Assembly (NCBI GenBank): GCA_964035545.1
Contig: OZ037767.1
Location: forward strand, 28,377,628 to 28,441,627
Source: Bugula neritina
Taxonomy: Eukaryota > Bryozoa > Gymnolaemata > Cheilostomatida > Bugulidae
Length of the DNA stretch: 64,000 nucleotides
Reading direction: 5' to 3'
How positions within the stretch are numbered: position 1 is the first letter of the stretch; each line of letters starts with the position of its first letter. The notes beneath the pieces were generated by a model that made no database searches, was not told the origin of the DNA, and saw nothing but the letters and a program-made list of their open reading frames with translations. A program made the position numbers and the translations under genes. Of the stretch, positions 13,101-24,900 are shown piece after piece.

Positions 13101-15094
13101 CTGCTATTGGTTGAATTAGAATGGAATTTATTTGTACTGTTAGGAAACTTTTTTTATCTTCAATTATTGGAGATTATTGCCAGACTAAGGATTAAACAGA
13201 GAAAAGTAATAACGCTGTGGTGTGATTTGCATATTATCTCATTCAATGAGTTGAATGGTAAGAAAATTTTACCCGGGTGCACAATAACAGTTAAGCACAA
13301 GAAATTGCTCTGGGTCGGCATATGAAGTCTTGATGGTGTGTCAGATTAGAAGCAAGCTAAGCTAATGTCACCGGGACAGGCGGTGATTTATATTATGGTG
13401 GTGATTTATATTGACTTTATATTTATAGAGCTTATGTATTGCATGAGCCATTTCTTTCCAACTACTTTTGCCACTGCAGGTGTAAAATCTTATATGTATG
13501 TGCATTATTTTGGAACGTAGCCTACTCTGTTATTGAGATTTGCAGTTTTCAAATGCACGTAAATACAATTATATAAGTGAAATGCTAAGATTGCACATAG
13601 CTATAATCATTAAAGACAATTTCTAGGAAATCAAAGACACATTAGGATGGCACCTTCCAGCCTTCCAATAGCCACAAATAATTTACATGAGTTAAATTTT
13701 TTCTTTATGAATCCTACATTTTGCTCTAGCTCACACTGGCTATTTATATTTATAAATAAAAAAGTGAGGCCAATAGTTCAATCACAAATAAATGCAACCC
13801 AAACTACTTTCCAATTGTAACTTGTAAGTTGGTTTGCCTTTGAAAGCTGGAACAAAGAACAGAAAAACATTTATTAAGTTGAGTTGTTGATAATCCAATT
13901 GCAGTGGAACACATTTGCTATAATAACCATAATCTTGGCATCTGATTAAACAACTTAGAAACATTTAAGTTGGTAATAATGTGGGGGAACACGGACTTTA
14001 GTAGTGTAAATTTTAAGCATTAACGACTGGCTGCAACGTAGAATACAATTGGCTTAAACAATTACCATGTGTTGTATGTGTGCGTGTGCTAGGCACCGAG
14101 ATTGTACGCACGTACACAAGGCTGTTCTTTAGATTAACATCAGTAAGTTTTCATAAATTTTGTTTATGGAGTTGTCATTTCTCCAAAGACAATATCTATT
14201 AGTGTAGGGTGCTGGTCCTATGATTTTAATGATTAAATAAACATATCTACTGGTATGTAAACTCTTATAACTATTACGAACTAAATTTATATTTCATTTG
14301 CATTACTAGTTTTCATCAATTTAACTTTAACTAAGTTTGAAAAAAATGATTATATAACACAGAGTGAGTCAAGTAGCTACCTTGTAAAGCAAGAGACAGG
14401 TGCTGTGTACAGTAGTTGTGCAGGATAACAAAATATAGTCAAAACCTTTTGAAAGTCTACAAAGACTTTTGAAACAAATAAAAAGCCTGAAAAATGATTG
14501 TTTGTGTTTTTTAATAGCTTGATGAAGCAAAATTTAAAAATTAGGCTGATTGATGGCATTTCCATGAATATTATAAATATAGATAAAAGAGAGGACTTCA
14601 ACACAAAAGTGCAGAATGTGTCAAACTTTTAAAAATACATTGCAAAAGCAGCCAGAAGTGTGATAAAGGTATAAAAATGGGAACCATTTGCACTGATAGA
14701 TGTGGGTTGCACGCCAGTAGCAAGTCATTGACCAACTTATAGTTGAGCAATATTACATGTCAATAAAAAGACGTCAACAACCAGTGACAACTTGCAACTA
14801 GATAAGCTGATATACAAGTTAGTAATCATCCTCAGAATCCTGGTATAAGAACAGAAAAGGTTTTGCAGAGCTTATAACTTAAGCAGTAGGTTGACAGATG
14901 AACATTATATTAAGCCCAACATTTCTGGTATAATTATTAACACAAATGATGTTTCACAAGCGTCTTTAGTTTATAGATTAAAATAATTAAAACGCATAAA
15001 TAAGATTGATTGATGTAGTTATACACAAAATTACTTAAAACAACATCAAGTAAGATGCAAGAACAGATAAGGAAAAAGCACAGAAAAAAATGCT
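10170..15094. other. AT-rich spacer downstream of SIL1
   Basis: About 4.9 kb with no exon-like segment I can support on either strand. The open frames present are short, lack splice sites and read as low-complexity sequence. The right-hand part should include the SIL1 3' UTR, but I could not fix a polyadenylation signal with confidence. Confidence 0.5.
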
Positions 15095-18000
15095 TCACAA
15101 CTCGTCAGTGTTGTGCAGTGAACGAGGTTGCCGAACAGCTGATTGAAGAGCAGATGCTTTTTCAATGATCTCTTTCAAGTAGTCTCCAATCGCAGGATCA
15201 TTAATGTCTTCAGCATACTTTTGTTGTACAGAGATCAATGCATATTCGAGATCAAATGGAAGATCATTGCACTTGTTGTAGGCTAAAGAAACCTTCAACA
15301 GAAAAGTTATAACATTTACAAATATAACAGCACATGCTATGGTAAATATATGATTGTGACAATGTCTGAATGTAAAATTGATAAAATTGTTTATAGGGTA
15401 AAAGCTTTTAACTATATTACTCTATCTGTGACAAAGTAAAAAACATGGCAATGGTAGGCCTTGAACTTGTACAGCACCAATTTACTGTAAAGCAAATTAG
15501 TGCTGCAATAGTTCGAATTGTGATTTGTGATTTCCATGTCATTATTTACAAAAGGAGAACAAATAATTAATTTCCAAGACTTTAGGAGTTGTCAATCTTT
15601 TCTTTTATGAGTGGCTAAATAAATGTTGACCAATAACGAAACATGACAACCGAAACAAAATATGAATTTAACAGTAAATACTCACTTGAAGGAAGTTTAG
15701 AAGTTTCTCTACGTCAGATACTTTACTGGCTTGTACTAGTGAGGAGCTGAGGCTATGACATAGACTCGTTGTTAAGTCACTCTGCCGAAGCAGCCCATCT
15801 AGCAGCTCATTATCTTCGTCGCTACAACATGGGAACCGTACGGCTACTTTGCGGTTTTCAAACAAAAATTTGTTACCAGACAGAAAGCATAAAACTAAAT
15901 CTGATAAAAATAATCCTAGATATGGCCTTAAATAAAATCTCAAGTTATGGGCACCTACAGTCAACATCAAACAGCCGTATGGTACATAATAACACTAATG
16001 TGATATTAAAATAGCAGTTAGCATGGGATAATGCATAGAGTGCAAAGCAGTTCAGCCACGAACAACAGTTTGCAGTGCAGAGCAAACAATTAAGTAGAAT
16101 TTTACAACAATTGAGGTTATAATGGTAAACATAAAACAACTAATGCCTCAGAATACATACCTGATGTTGGATAATAAATCGCTGAACAAGGTGTACACTT
16201 TTACTTTAGACTTGATGGAGAAGATGTCTTGTGATGTCACAATATTGCTGTCAATAGAAGAAAGGTAAGCATTAGCATAGATTGAAAGAAAGATTAAAGA
16301 TGGAGATAATATCAAAGTTATATTATTTAAACCGCAAATTTGGCTGAAAAACAAAACTTTTTTTACTTTTCTGCTTTTGTGGTCAAAATTAAAATTTTTG
16401 AAAAACCACAAGAAAAGGATTTTAGCGATTAAAAACAATAACTAGAGGGATATTACAGCTCCTCATATTCACCTGAGAAGATGAAATAGACTAAAAACAG
16501 AGTCTAAGCAACCAGACAGACTAGTACGTTTCACTTGTGGCACATAATATTATGTTATAAAACAATACGTAATCCATAAGTTTATTACTTGTTGACCCAC
16601 AAGACCTGGACTGAATTCCATGCATTCATCAAGTAACCATCTGGCAGGGCTAAACTAGCCACCATTTTACTTTCAGCTAATCAGGAGTGTAAAAATAATA
16701 TACTGTGTTCTATCTGTTCAGCAGCTGTCTGCTTTACAAGAAAACCAACTTCGTACAACAGTTTGCTTACAGCTTCTCCCTTTTGGTATCATCTAGTAAC
16801 CCTACATTCATACCTATAATCTACTACTCACAACTATCTATACACACAGTCATCTTTTTAAATGCTCCCTCTTCACATGTAAACCAATTTGTGACACATT
16901 TTTCAGTAAAAAGTTTTGTGTTTAATTTGTATGTTAGTAGCAAACATAACAGTATAAAGAATATGAAAGGACAACTCCTATCATTATATAATCATGTCCG
17001 CTAATAGTACAAGAATACTACAGTCTTGACAACCATGTTACTTTCCGCAGCCTTAGTGATACTATCTACTGTAGGGGGGGGGGAGCAATACTCATGCCCG
17101 CTTTATATCATCTTACAAAATCCATTAAATAACTCCTAACCTTTCAACATGCTATGTCATCATTCAATCAACTTCAAAATTTCAGGAAAAAATAAACTCA
17201 AATAAAAAGCATGGTGTTACATATAATAAAACAGATATTTGAAAGAAAACTTTTTTTACCTAAATATAGCCCCAGCTCCATGTGAAATGAGATCAGAGAT
17301 GGTGCGGTGGTCAGTGCGTACCATAGAAGAGATAGCAAACAATGTGTGTTCAGTCACCTGGTGGGCTCTATGCACCTCATCATTGGCAGCAAGCTGCAGA
17401 CGTCTAAGCAAGGCAGGGATAACCTTTCTGGCAGCTTTAGTAACATAAACATTACTACAAGGTCATATAAAACAAGTATTAGCATCAGCCTTGATAAATA
17501 GCCCAACATGATGTCAAATCTCACAAACGCCTGACAAAACAACATAACCAGAAAAATATTAGGTCATCATGTAAATTTTAGCAATTTAAACTCAATAATT
17601 TAAATTAAGTACACAAAAGTGAACTTGAAGAATGTTTATAGGTTTATGGTCAACAACTCTGGATACGTATCAAACTGTAATGTGAACGAGCATAACTAAA
17701 CTCAAAGAGGGAAGTTTTAGAGGACAAATACACAAAGTGAAACTCAAAAAAGTAAATATTATGCAAAAGGGAGTGGCTAATATACACTAGGAGAAATGTT
17801 GGAGTTGTTCTACCATTGCAATGCTAGGATGGCGCTACAGTTCAAATGAAGAAGACTGGAGCAGCCCACCACTTATATCTGATATATGAAATCTGCCAGG
17901 TTAATTCCTGCAGCAATTTACAACACATAGTAAAAAAGTCTTCTTCGTTTAATTCTTTTTTCTTAATGAATTGAATGAATTGAATATGTTGGCAACATTC

Positions 18001-19375
18001 CTGCAGAGAAAGTGAAACTGCTAGTGCACATGTTTTAATCCACAGAGGAACAAAGAGCAAGTATTTATAAGGAGTTGCATTCTCCAGAAATAATAGTGAA
18101 AAGTTTGCAAGTACCTTTGGCAGGCAACTCCTAAAACGAGAGCGCATTTAGCTACTAGACTTGTATCCGAGGAGACATTAACAAGGTTAGAAATGACATC
18201 TACACCACCAATATCAGTGAAATACACAGCATTGTCCAGGTTGTGAAGGTAGAACTCAATGTCATCTAGAACTGACTGGAATGACTTATTGGGATCATCG
18301 ACAGAAATTGTGAGCTCTTGTAATAAATTTGATAGTATTTCCATTTCAGAAGAAAGAGTTATGTTCTCCTTGCTGAACACTTCTTTAATTTCATCTATCG
18401 ATTTAAATGTCTAGAAAAACATTGCAGCATTTGTAAAATTTAATATTTTCAATTGTACAGTACAAATAATATTGATTGATTTTTGAGAATTCCAAAAATA
18501 CTCCAAACAATACAGGCCATCAACAAACACCGCATGAACATTTCCCAATTCAGCTTTTTTATTAGAAATTACAGAAAAAAGCTTTTAGATTCTAAATAAC
18601 CACAATTTTGTTCGCGGGGGGGGGGGGGGAACCTCTAAAAGACTAAAACCAGTAAATGCTGTTGTTATTCAGTGATTTGTAAGTTGTTTTACCTGTTTAT
18701 TCACATTAGGTTGAGCTGAAAACTCCTTATTCCCACTTGGCTCATCCTGAGAAGTAGCGATGTTTTTTAAAGCTTCTTCTAGGGCTGCACTGATTCCTCT
18801 TTTTGGTGCAGGGTTTTTATCCTACAGAAAAGAATGCATATGTATTTTCTGTTACTGATGCAACCTTTTTAAAAGCAGTTCATAAACAAGAGTAAACCTA
18901 CATTGTCAGTTGACTCAGCAAAAGTCATTTTGACACCCTGATTGGTATCTGAAGCAGCATTAGAGTCATCACTCTCTGATCTCAACAACTTCGCTTCCTT
19001 CAGTCCAGTTTGTAAATTGACACGGACGTGTAATCCTTTAGGAATAGATTGACCTTCTTTTATCTCTTGCCACTCATGAGTTGCTACAAACTCTTCTACA
19101 AACCAAATCAGCACAGCTCTAATCAGTTAAAATTGGAACGCCTCAAGTCAAGGTTTAGAGCCTAGACTATCGTGTATACATTTTACAAACAATGAAAAAT
19201 TGATGTTTATATTTGGAGTTGGTTCCTCACCAGAGTGTGAAGAGGTGGAAAAGTGTGAGTGAGATGAGACATCATGATCTTCAACTTCTTCACCGGGTAC
19301 AGTGGTAAGATGTTGAGATATTACAAGGGTAACGAGTAAAATTAATATCACAGCAAAAGAATTGTGGACAAGCAT
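15095..19375 (-). CDS. SIL1: SIL1, nucleotide exchange factor for BiP
   Basis: ER-lumen exchange factor that releases ADP from the Hsp70 BiP. Coding exons in transcript order: 19375-19231, 19095-18902, 18821-18693, 18410-18115, 17454-17260, 16247-16161, 15821-15686, 15292-15095. Phases match throughout and the product is 459 aa, close to human SIL1 (461). Residues 1-20 form a signal peptide ([15 protein letters not shown]). A conserved [19 protein letters not shown] block lies near residue 57, followed by armadillo-type helices ([15 protein letters not shown] and [18 protein letters not shown]). The last residues, TDEL, form a KDEL-like retrieval signal, fitting ER residence. I chose the start at 19375 because it places the hydrophobic signal first; an in-frame ATG at 19438 would add 21 residues. 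It is divergent from TMCO4 across a 2.5-kb spacer. Confidence 0.94.
15450..15512 (-). repeat. tRNA-like SINE candidate in SIL1 last intron
   Basis: Minus-strand reading gives a B-box-like ACAAGTTCAAGGCCT preceded by an A-box-like GCAGCACTAATTTGC stretch. It lies in the intron between the last two SIL1 coding exons. Highly degraded, so tentative. Confidence 0.25.
18616..18629 (+). repeat. G14 homopolymer in a SIL1 intron
   Basis: Fourteen consecutive G on the plus strand, hence C14 in the SIL1 pre-mRNA, in the intron between coding exons 3 and 4 (18692-18411). Likely a mutable mononucleotide tract. Confidence 0.7.
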
Positions 19376-21927
19376 TTTAGAGCTCTTAAAAGTCACCCCT
19401 ACAACATAACTAAAACGTGAAAAATCTAGTGCATCCACAATTCATCTTTAAACATTTTATTACTAAAACTAAAAACAACAAAGGTAATTAGCATGAAATA
19501 CCACAACGATTATTTTTAGAAAAGATTCACAATATGACATGTAAAAATTCATAACCATCTACTTTTAGTCATTGAGACTCTAATATTTGAGCAATCAGAA
19601 AATTGCTAAATAATGCGATTTGTATGCATAGCTATACCTGATCTATCCAACTTGCAGAGAAAAACTTGCAAACAGAAGCTGTCATAATATTTTTAAAAGT
19701 GTTATACTCACACTGATTACTATACTGAAAGAAATAGGCATAAGACTGTATAATGCTAATAGTAATACAGAATACTCTATCAGAATACATCATATTTTTA
19801 CTGTGACAAAATATATTTGCGTGACACTGATATTCATACCAACATGATAATGTTAGTTTAATATTAATCAAAATTTTACATACAATTAATAGAAGTAGAA
19901 CTAGATTAAGATGGGTAGTTACAAGTTTGTTAATATCATATTTATTATCTATTAATTATTTAATAAATATTGATATTAGTATAACGAATGATAATAACTA
20001 ATAACATTAACTATAACTATAAGATTAGGTATTACCGTATTAGTATAACTACAAGTATAAGTAAAACATCAAAAATAACTCACAAATAACTGACTTCCAG
20101 TCTGAGTTTCTTTCTGACTCTGTCACACTCACTCTCAGTCTCACTGTGCGAGTGTCGCTCAAGAATAAAGTATTAGTATGTTAGTAACTGCACCAAAGTG
20201 TACTGTCACCAGTGAAATAAAAATAATAAAAGACTATCTAATAAATCAAGCAATTACCTTTGTTCTGAAAGTCTACGTCATCACAAAATTACAACACGTA
20301 ATCAAAAACGATTACATTTAGTTTTACTATTACTAGTGTTGGTATCGTCATCTTAGTGGCCATGCCGGAAACATTTATTACATGTTGTAACTTTACTCGC
20401 CGAGCATGTTTGTCTTGTGTGTAAAAGTTTGCAATAGCAAATTATTGTATTGGTATTTTAGGAGAGCCGCCTGAGTTGTCATATGATTTAGTTGAGATCT
20501 CAAGCTGTGGACCAATGCACTCAATAATATGGTCTTTTCCTGTTCAGTGCTGTGGACACGAATATTAGAGTTACCAGCTGAGACTTCTACACAATAACTC
20601 AAATGTTAAATTTAAAATCAGTAACGTTTAGTATCAAATTTAAAATCTAACATTGATCTACAACTAGTACTACGTCTACTGTCAGATTGAGACTGAGATC
20701 AAGAGTAAAAAAACTGAGTCATAGTCATAGTGATACTGATAGTAATACTAATACTAACCAGAGGCAGTAACTGTAAGACTAAGAGTAACACTAACTGAGT
20801 AACTGTAACACTAACTGTATGTATTACTATTACTATTAGTAATAGTATAACTATAAGTGTTACTGTTTGTCACTAGTGTAACCCTAACTGTAAGTGTAAG
20901 TGTAAATCATATTTAATTTTATGATTTATGTTTACACTTGGTCTTAAATTTTGATTTACAATTACTGTAAGACTACGTCACTACGTGTAACAGCTGTGTA
21001 ACTCAAATTGTAAGTCACATTTACTTTGACTTTAGGTTAAGGTTTTACTTTTTAACTTTTAACTGTTTTACTGAAAGTTCAACACTAAAAGACAACAGTT
21101 TTAAGTTTTGAATCTAAAACTAAAAGATAAAAATAAACTTAAACTTAAAGTAAATTAGATTTAGTATGACTATCACTATATCACTATCAGTGCGTAACAG
21201 TGATACATTTATATACTCAGTCTCACACTCAGGTTCAAAATAATCATACAGTATGACTGTGACTCTCACTCGAAACTTTGGCTATTTATTAGTTTAAAAT
21301 TAGTATTTAAATTTAACTTTACTCCCTCCCAGTTTCTTACTGTAACTGTTTCTGTAAGTTGCACATGTTTTTTTTTCAGTTGCTCCTACAGTTACTCTCT
21401 GCTAAATGTTACATTTACTGTAATGTCATCCCTGTAGCTGTTAGATGTAGTACTCATACTTATATTTATAGTCATAGTCAGTAACATACTGTTCAATCTA
21501 ATCCATTAGCAATTATAACACTAACTATAGTAGTAGATATAGTGGTAGAGATATTAATCATAATAATGGTAATCAATATCATAACAAATAGTTAAATGTT
21601 ATAAAATGAAAAATTTACTTCATTCTTGAAACTAAAACTAAAGTTTCTACTAATAATTAGCCTAAGGTTGCTAACTAGTAACTAGGTTTTTTACTTTTAT
21701 ATTATATGTATAATTATTTGGTTATCCTCATGTTTAGTTGGTTTGAACCTCGCCCTATCTGTCCCACCTTTATAATTTTAAGCTCCGCATAACTACAAAG
21801 TGATTTTGCAAAGAGCCAAAGCTTATGTTACAATGCCACACACTGATATACAATACCTTGACAGAACAACAAGTTATTTTTAAGCTTTGACTTCTCCAGA
21901 AAAAGGTAAAGCAGATTCATCTGTTAA
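19376..21927. repeat. Divergent SIL1/TMCO4 spacer, mostly simple sequence
   Basis: This spacer must hold the promoters of both divergent genes. From about 19.9 to 21.6 kb it is dominated by variants of ACTGTAAGT, TAACACTAACTG, AGTATTAC and CTCACTCTCAGTCTCAC, plus a run of AAACTTAAAC-type words. No fixed period is visible. I see no convincing TATA box or initiator that I would place. The exception is a possible coding segment at 20393-20602. Confidence 0.55.
20393..20602 (-). CDS. Possible short coding segment, unknown protein
   Basis: A minus-strand open frame of up to 69 residues has normal amino-acid balance, unlike the flanking simple sequence (for example TEQEKTILLSALVHSLRSQ, then leucine/glutamine-rich sequence ending TNMLGE). 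A splice acceptor-like TTGTGTAG lies just inside the start, so it could be the last exon of a small gene. I do not recognise the family and found no partner exon. It may be chance. Confidence 0.25.
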   Translation of the reverse strand: MSYCVEVSAGNSNIRVHSTEQEKTILLSALVHSLRSQLNHMTTQAALLKYQYNNLLLQTFTHKTNMLGE

Positions 21928-24900
21928 ATGATAATGGAGCCTGCAGCAGACACTGAAATTAGTTCAGAATCAAATGCACAGACACTAACAGATGCTGGGA
22001 AATATGCATTCGCTGGTCTGGCTGCAAACATACTTGCTGAGCTCTACAAAGATGTTGAGGAGAGGTAGACATATTTGATGTGGGCAGCTTTTGATTTGAG
22101 GCTATGTTATAGTTGATGTGTCTTAGAGATTATTTTAGTGTTGGATAGCTTTACTTTAAAATATTGATTATTGAAATAAAAGACGAATTAAGTCTATAAA
22201 TTATGCATTTCCTACCTTTTGTATACATCTGTTATCTAGTAATTGAGAGTTCAGTTTGAAAAAAGCTGTCAATTTCGCCTGAAGTCTCAACTGCACAGCA
22301 TCATTTTGAGACTATGTTTAAAACATATCCCTGACTTCATGATTTAGTAGTCTTTTGTGTGAAATTATGCAGAGATTTAAGTGGTTTCTTTTGTAGTGGC
22401 TTCAGACACCAGCTTCTTGATGATCTAATGAAGACAATAGACCTACCTGAGTCGGTAAGCTGCTGATTGTGTATGTTTCTGTTAGCCTGTGCTCCATAAT
22501 ATTCTTCTCCTGTCTCTCCTGTTGTATGCTGAGAACTCACTCTAACTTTGTAGTCCAGGCAAGCACAACTGGCTGTAGCTGATGGAGAATACAAGACCAA
22601 ACCCGAACCTTTTATTGATTTATTACTACAAGAAGGTCTGGTAAAAGAAAGCCCAGAATCTCTTCTTACCAGCCTCCTTCTCGTAGCGATTAAAGACGGT
22701 GAGGTCAAGTTATATTGTGCGTGTCGCTGTTTCAACTTAACTCAACATTTTATAGCATATCTGTTTTATTTTGAAACGATTTTACATAAACTATTGCAAA
22801 TGATGGATAGGAAAGCTTTGTAAACGTTGCCATGTACCTACTCAAAGTTTGCAAAGCTATCTTTATATAGTATGGTTATTAATATACAATTTATGTTGTC
22901 ACGCATAACAAGTTTTCAACATAATAAATCTGCATTTTTTATCTTGAATCAATTTTCGATGAAGTCTTATAAAAAATAAGAGTCACTATTAATGTTTGCA
23001 ATAAAGCTAGTTCATTGAAGTTGTTTTGTAACAACTTAAATTTAGGAACGACAATCTCCAGCCAAAGTCTTTGAAATTGTTTAATGTTAAGATATATAGT
23101 CAAATATAACAGATGTGTACACCAGTGTTATAGTGAAGGTACATAATGTTTACAGGTGTATACGATGCTCGGGTACGCATAGTAGTAGAGCATATGAGCT
23201 GGTTGCTGAGAGTGGATATGAAATCTGTAGAAGTCGTTGAAGAACATCTATTAGAAATACTAAAGAACCATGAAGAGCTCAGTGAGTAAGTCTAAAGCTC
23301 ATCTGTTTTTTTCTAGCCAGCATTTTTATTAATAATAATAGACATAAATGCGATTTTTAGTGTCACTATTTTACTTTAATTTTATATTTTTTGAGACAGT
23401 TTGCCATTCATCAGGTAAAAGTGTTGTACTTTATGTTTTTGTACTAGTTTGTCGCATCAATATAGTTTTATTTTTAGTGCACATTTATTTTCTGGTATCA
23501 CAGTTATCATTATGTTGTGTAAATATTCATCTAAAAGCTAGTTAAGTGGGACTCCTTCTAAATTCAAATTCTTTAAAATAGTATCAAGATTTTGTTTTAA
23601 GAGTTTTCAAAAGAAAAGAATTGACTTTTTCATTAACTATTATTTAGAATATCACATGAAATAGAAACCCATACAGCAAATAATCACAAAGCAACAGTGT
23701 GAATTTTAATTACTTTGGAATTGTCTTTTCTTCAAAATCACATTCTAACGTAGCACTAAGCCCCAATAAGATACACAATTTATAATACCTTGTATTTACC
23801 TGTGTAAAATATAAGTCATTGCATTTTATCTTGACAGCCATGTAGCCTCTAAAACTAGGTTGTATCACTCGCATTAGGAAAGAGGTGGGGATTCACCTTC
23901 AACTAAAACTAGTTCACTTATTCTTAAGAAAGAGCTTTTATTTTTGTTCTCAAACATCTCTAAAGTTATTAATATAAAATATAGTGATTGCAGAATCATC
24001 ATCTTTGATAGCTTTTGCATGTATGCAAATGAGAATAGTTAGTAGAAAGTACTAAATAAAATACATTATGTAACTTGTGGAACCAACATTTGATTAACCT
24101 TGTGTATGGTATGCACTCACTAAATCAATACCGTGAAAGTCTATATAAGGTACTAGTTGTAGAGCAACTGTTTAAAACTTCCTATGTGTCTTTTACAGTG
24201 ATGAGAAAGCTCATGCACGTAAAAAGAGCAGAAATAAAAAGATTAAGAGAGGATTTCTCATTGGTTTAGCTACGGTAGTAGGAGGCACTGTAATTGGTGA
24301 GTTTAGTGATTGGTTATTTTTTGACCGCCAGTAAGAATTACGCATTATATTTCTTAAATGTGTTTTGTGTGTTATTTGGAGTTTCAGTTATACTGTTAGA
24401 TTGTTTTTTTTTTTAATCCCTGTATGAAAATCATGGATTTTATTCTCGTAATTTATATTATTTGTCACTTGGTATTCAGTATGCAAAATTCTAGGTTTTG
24501 ACTGTTTAGATCTACACATTGTGCACACCAATAGCAAATATGTACGCTTACTTACCAATAGTAAATATGTACACTTACTTACCAATAGTAAATATGTACA
24601 CTTACTGTAAGTGAACCAATAATTTTTCTCAATTCTAGGATTAACTGGCGGTTTGGCAGCCCCTCTCATTGCTACTGGAGTTGGTGCTGTAATAGGAACG
24701 GCTGGCGGAGCAGCCTTAGGCTCTGTAGCCGGTGTGGCAGTTATCGGCTCTCTGTTCGGGGTGGCCGGAGCCGGGCTCACTGGTTAGTTATATATTGTGT
24801 ATATAGTCTGAATGATGTGTCATTTCACTCACAGGTAACTAAAGCAATACAAAATGTTGTATTCACTGGCTGTTAGATGTTTAACTAAGAATTTTATTCA

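Noticed and set aside
16705-17004. 99-residue plus-strand frame
   Set aside because: Antisense to a SIL1 intron, low-complexity, no splice context.
17842-18147. 101-residue minus-strand open frame
   Set aside because: Mostly SIL1 intron plus an out-of-frame part of SIL1 exon 4.
22337-22735. 132-residue open frame on the minus strand
   Set aside because: It is antisense to TMCO4 exons 2 and 3 and the intron between them; it has no splice structure or family resemblance.
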